64,000 nt of DNA. It comes from Panax quinquefolius (lineage: Eukaryota; Streptophyta; Magnoliopsida; Apiales; Araliaceae). Positions 59,543 to 64,000 of the stretch are shown in pieces. The stretch is from contig CM035170.1 of the NCBI GenBank assembly GCA_020205615.1, positions 42,471,807 to 42,535,806 on the forward strand, given 5' to 3'. Numbering within the stretch: position 1 is the first letter of the stretch; each line of letters begins with the position of its first letter. Under the pieces are notes generated by a model. It was given only the letters and a program-made list of their open reading frames with translations. It did not search any database and was not told the origin of the DNA. A program made the translations under genes and the position numbers.

Positions 59543-62099
59543 TCATGGTTGTAGATTTAGCATTCCTAGCTCACTTATTAACTTATTAAATCTGGATTCA
59601 TCTAGTGGTTTTGTAAAAACATCAGCAAGTTGATTTTCAGTAGGGATATATTGTAAAGATATAGTTCCATTTTGCACATGATCCCTAATGAAGTGATACC
59701 TTATTTCTATATGTTTAGTCCTAGAATGCATGGCATGTGATTATGAGTTATTGCTATGGCACTTGTGTTATCACAAAGGTATGGGAATAGATTTGAAATC
59801 GAACCCATAGTCAGCTAGTTGATTTCTCATCCATAGGATCTGAGCACAAAGAATTGCCAAGAAGACAATATGTTCAAACTTCTGCAGTTGAAGTAGACAC
59901 TGAGTTTTGCTTTTTGCTAAACCAGGACACAAGTCTATTTCCTAGCAATTGACAGGTGCCACTGGTACTTTTTCTATCGATTTTGTATCCTGCAAAATCA
60001 GCATTTGTGAATCTTGTTAGTTCAAATGAGGATTCCTTGGGGTACCAAAGCCCCAAGTAAGGTGTACCCTTGAGATACCTGAAGATCCTCTTTACAGCAG
60101 ACAAATGTGACTCTTTAGGGTTAGCCTAAAATCTAGCACATATGCATGTTGCAAACATTATGTCTGGTCTACTGGTAGTTAGGTATAAAAGAGAGCCTAT
60201 CATACCTCTGTATTGAGTGATATCAATACTTTTACCTTTTTTATCCTTGTCAAGCTTGGTTGTAGGAGCAATTGGTGTTTTCATGGGAGAGGCTGATTCC
60301 ATGCCATACTTCTTCAGTAAGTCTTTGATGTACTTGGCTTGGTTTATGAAAATTCCTTCTTCAGTCTGCTTTACTTGTAGTCCAAGGAAGAAGTTTAGCT
60401 CACCCATCATGCTCATTTCAAACTTGCTCTGCATTAGCTTAGAGAATCTTTTGCATAACTTTTCGTCAGTAGAACCAAAGATAATCTCATCAACATAGAT
60501 TTGAACTAGTAAGACTTTGTCTTTATGATTTCTAAGAAACAGTGTGGTATCTACTCTACCTCTAGTGAACCCATTTTCGATTAAGAAGTTAGTTAGTGTT
60601 TCATACCATGCTCTAGGTGCTTGTTTAAGACCATATAAAACTTTATCTAATCTATAGACATAATTGGAAAGTGATGGATTGATGAAACCTGGAGGTTGTT
60701 CTACATAGACTTCTTCTTGGAGTTCTCCATTTAGAAATGCATTCTTGACATCCATCTGGAAGACTTTGAAATTCATGTGGGCAACAAAGGCAAGAAAGAT
60801 TCTGATGGCTTCTAGTCTGGCAACATGTGAAAATGTCTCATCGTAGTCGATACCTTCTTCTTGAGAATAGCCCTTTGCCACTAATCTTGCCTTGTTTCTG
60901 GTTATGACCCCATCTTCATCCATTTTATTTTTGAAGACCCACTTAGTTCCTATCACAGGATGACTCTTTGGTCTTGGTACCAATCTCCATACTTTACTTC
61001 GTTCAAATTGGTTGAGCTCTTCCTGCATTGCTTCTATCCAGCTGGAGTCTTCCATAGCATCCTCTATCTTCTTTGGCTCTATTTGTGATAGGAAGCTTAG
61101 ATAAAAACATTCATTCTGAGTAGTAGCTCTTATTTTAACTCTGGCACTCGGATCTCCAATGATTAGATCCTGAGTGTGATCTCTTGCCCATCTATTACCG
61201 GTTGGGACATCTGTCCTGATGCCTCCCTGTCTTAAATCTTCAAGGTCTATCTGTTTTTCTTGGAGTGGAGGCTCGCTGTCTTGCATTGACCTTTCTACGA
61301 TCACATTCTCATGCTCTACGATTTCACTGTCTGGTACTACGATCGTAGTGTTGAGCTTGACAACTTCATTCGTAGTGTCTACACTATCGATCGTAGTGTC
61401 TTGAGGCACTGTTTTGTCTAAGTCAGTTTCATCAAAGATGATGTGTATTGAGACTTCAACATTCAGTGTCTTCTTGTTGAACACTCTATAAGCCTTGCTG
61501 TCTGTGGCATATCCAAGAAAGATCCCTTCATCTGACTTGGGCTGGAATTTTGTCAGATACTGCTTTCCATTGTTGAGAATGTAGCATGCACAACCAAAGA
61601 CATGGAAGTAGCTGACACTTGGCTTTCTTCCTTTCCACAGTTCGTAGGGCGTCTTCTTGATCGTAGAGTGTAAAATTAATCTATTCTGCGTGTAGCATGC
61701 AGTGATGATAGCTTCTGCCCAGAAGTATTCAGGCAGATGGGCTGCAGCTAGTAGAGTTCTTCCAGCCTCTATCAAGGTTCTATTCTTTCTTTCAGCTACT
61801 CCATTTTGTTGAGGAGTTCGTGGAGCTGAGAAGTTGTGACTGATCCCATTGTCTGTGAAGAACTGATCCATTTTTAGAAATCGAATTCTCTGTCATGATC
61901 ACTCCTTACGGCCTTGATTTTCTCTCCTTTCTCGTTCATCACCAGTCTGAACATCTTGATTAATTCGGAGCTTGTTTCATCCTTTGAAGTTAGGAAGAAT
62001 ACCCATGAATCTGGTGTAGTTGTCAACTATGACTAGAGAGTATTTTTTTCCTCCAAGACTGGTTGTTGGGATTGGCCCAAAGAGATCCATGTAAAGCAA
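59543..62099 (-). pseudogene. D integrase C-part, reverse transcriptase, RNase H
   Basis: 61871-60126 is a 581-codon open block. The integrase end comes first ([20 protein letters not shown] and [16 protein letters not shown], holding the catalytic Glu), then the linker ([20 protein letters not shown]). RT follows ([52 protein letters not shown]). The catalytic YVDD reads YVDE (codon 60486-60488), which should disable RT. TAG at 60126-60128 interrupts before RNase H, which continues as SHLSAVKRIFRYLKGTPYLG, then RTKHIEIRYHFIRDHV and ADVFTKPLDESRF (to 59543). The integrase core upstream (61872-62099) is frame-broken. Confidence 0.92.
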
Positions 62100-62700
62100 C
62101 TACAGTGGCTTGTCAATAGAGTTGGCAGTCTTTCTCTTGAATGAGCTTCTGGTTTGCTTTCCAAGCTGACAAGCATTGCATGGCCTTTTCTTCACAAAGT
62201 TGAACTTGGGTAGGCCAACTACTAGGTCTTTTGATGCCAGTTTGGACATGCTTGTGAAGTTTAAGTGAGACAACCGTCTATGCCATAGCCAGCTCATTTC
62301 TTTAGATGCTTTTGCTAGAAAACATATTGTCTCATCTAAGCTTAGCTGACCAAGATCCACTGTGTAGACATTTCCTTCTCTTGTCCCAGTTAGCTTTACA
62401 GCAGATGTCTTCAAATCTTTGACTTGACATTGGTTGTTGAGGAATGTCACTTGATGACCCTTGTCGCAGAGTTGGTTGATACTTAGAAGATTGTGTTGAA
62501 GACCTTCCACATAGGCTACTTTGCTGAAAGATACTGCACCATTGCCAGCAGAGCCATATCCTCTTGTCTTGCCCGAGCCGTTGTCTCCAAAGATGACAGA
62601 GGGACCCTCTTTTTCTATGTAATTTGATAGTAGGGTTTTGTTCCCTATCAAATGCCGTGAGCATCCACTGTCCAGATACCATGTTAAGGTCGTGGAGCTC
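62100..62700 (-). pseudogene. D protease and integrase N-terminus
   Basis: The protease site WYLDSGCSRHLIG (DSG at 62664-62672) is followed by VIFGDNGSGKTRGYGS and VAYVEGLQHNLLSINQLCD. The integrase zinc-binding domain follows (LWHRRLSHLNFTSMSKLAS, then CNACQLGKQTRSSF). A TAG at 62100-62102 lies where this family usually reads on into the LLHMDLFGP-type core. Copia order PR-IN-RT-RH is clear. Confidence 0.9.
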
Positions 62701-64000
62701 TTTTCTTGTCAAAACATTTGAACCTTCATTTTGGTACCCATATTTGCATAGGTCCTTCATTGTTAGTACCTTTGGGGACACAAATCTGTCTAATCTTGGG
62801 TCTCACATGCATGGAGTTATAATAACATTTTGTAGCCCTATGACCATATTTATTGCATATGAAACATCTATTATGATGCATGCCTGTGTGTGTATGATGA
62901 TTCATCTTCCACTTGGACTCGTGTGGTTCCTTAGCTATCCTTCTGTTAAACTGATTCTCTTTCTTCCACATGTCCTTAGGTTTCATAAATAATGATGAGT
63001 GTGCCTTACCTCTACTGTACCTTCCCAGTTGATTCGTAGAGTTGGTCTTGCTTGACTCTACGATTCTTCGAGGTCAAGTGAGTAGAGGTTGGGTTATTTC
63101 TTCTCCTTTATGAGGCCCAGTGCCGTGAGAGATCTTTTACTTCTCTGAGTATAACTAGAAACAGTACAACAAGGTTGAACTGGCTCTTCCAACTATGAGG
63201 ATTTCACAAAGGCAATGCCTCTACCAAAACATGAGGCATTACTAGTACTAGTTTCCATTATCTTTTCCACACACGACTCGAGATGGATTCCCCAAAGCTT
63301 AAACACATTACGTCGAGCGTGCTTCTCCGACTAGAGAGCAGGCAGTCCATGGATGATGAGGATTTGTTCCATGCAGAGATAGTCTTCTCTAGATCCTCAA
63401 TTTTAGAGGTTAGATTAGATTCTCTTTGTGCATTGAGTGTATTTATCTGTTTTAAAGTTTCATTCTCAGCCTCAATCTTGGAAAGAAGATTAGTACTTAG
63501 AAGGACTGTTTCAAGCTCTTCTTGAACTTTCTTCTTCTCCTCTTGAAGAAGTGAATGATCTTTAGATAAGACTCTGAACCACTTCATATATTGATGTAGA
63601 TCAGTGGTTATGCCATGCAGTGCAGTTCTTAAGTCATTCATGTCTACATCAGGTGAGTTGAAATCAAATACCTCGTCGAGACTTACATCATATATGTTGA
63701 GGCTTTGTTTGTCCTTCGCATGTTTGGCCATTAAGCACTGATTGACCATTTGTGGTTCTTCTTCATCTCCAGAGTCAGCATTTGGGTCATTATCTAAATC
63801 ACTCCACGATCCTCCAGCTACCAGGCCTTTGTCTCTTCTATGAGGCCTCTTGTTTCCTTTATATTCCTTCTTTGCATGTGTTTTCTTCTTTAGTTCTTCT
63901 TTGATGGGTTTGTTACAGTTGGCGATGAAGTGGTTAGGCTTTTTGCAGTTGTAGCATAGGTCATTCATTTGCTCCTGGCTGCTGTAATTGCTGACCTTCT
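62701..64000 (-). pseudogene. D gag, 3' part (continues outside window)
   Basis: Open to the right edge. The zinc knuckle CYNCKKPNHFIANC lies near 63910-63955, then basic HAKKEYKGNKRPHRRDKG, acidic DPNADSGDEEEPQMV, and a coiled-coil stretch (LLQEEKKKVQEELETV, then KIEAENETLKQINTL) to about 63300. A frame-broken stretch follows. A second knuckle, CFICNKYGHRATKC (about 62830-62870), comes just before the protease. Two knuckles and a long acidic/coiled gag tail are typical of SIRE elements. Confidence 0.85.

Larger units (their letters stand above)
28617..64000 (-). mobile_element. Element D: SIRE/Maximus-type Ty1/copia with env-like ORF (5' end outside window)
   Basis: Minus strand. The 3' LTR is in three pieces (28617-29885, 51333-51436, 55412-55593), followed upstream by a PPT, an env-like ORF (55794-58980), a repeat-rich spacer, pol (59543-62700) and gag (62701 to beyond 64000). 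The LTR 3' end TAACTAGGAACTAACA-like and the GGGGGAGAT tract fit SIRE elements. Next to the LTR end is ATGTC (28612-28616), the expected target duplication; its partner should lie to the right of the window beyond D's 5' LTR. D is inserted into E, an older member of the same kind. Confidence 0.85.

Overview
The window is plant nuclear DNA, most likely from an eudicot. It seems to hold no host gene. Essentially all 64 kb is explained by eight LTR retrotransposons nested inside one another. The plant assignment rests on plant-type Ty1/copia and Ty3/gypsy (Tekay/Del chromovirus) proteins, primer-binding sites of the TGGTATCAGAGC class, SIRE/Maximus-type copia elements with a long downstream env-like ORF, and AT-rich LTRs. 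I cannot name the species.

Names used here: E and D are SIRE-like copia elements (minus strand). C and B are Tekay-type gypsy elements (minus). A1 and A2 are gypsy-derived elements without coding capacity (plus). F1 (plus) and F2 (minus) are two copies of one decayed copia family.

Nesting: E is outermost. Only its truncated env-like ORF and part of its 3' LTR are visible (23080-28616). D (28617 to beyond 64000) lies inside E's env-like ORF. D's 3' LTR is split by C (29886-51327) and by A2 (51437-55411). C's 3' LTR is split by F2 (30961-40045). E's 3' LTR is split by A1 (before 1 to 23079). A1's 3' LTR is split by F1 (631-19409), and F1's 5' LTR is split by B (1590-11688). Target duplications support several joins: ATTGT for F1, TTAAC for F2, ACGAT for C, and TAACA/AAACA for A2.

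All coding regions are broken to some degree. C is best preserved: its gag, protease, RT, RNase H, integrase and chromodomain are all readable with about six lesions, and it has an extra intact coiled-coil ORF before gag. D has a nearly complete pol with a mutated RT catalytic site. B, F1 and F2 are heavily decayed.

The most interesting points are: (1) a non-autonomous family (A1, A2) with 1.8-3.9 kb LTRs and only about 330 bp between them, which looks like an internal-deletion derivative of a B-like chromovirus; (2) small hairpins, several with paired changes that keep the stem, in the LTRs, leaders and polypurine-tract flanks of four families; (3) F1 and F2 share the same stop codon, so a dead master seems to have been mobilised in trans; (4) a short CTACGATC word spread through LTR, spacer and coding parts of D and E.
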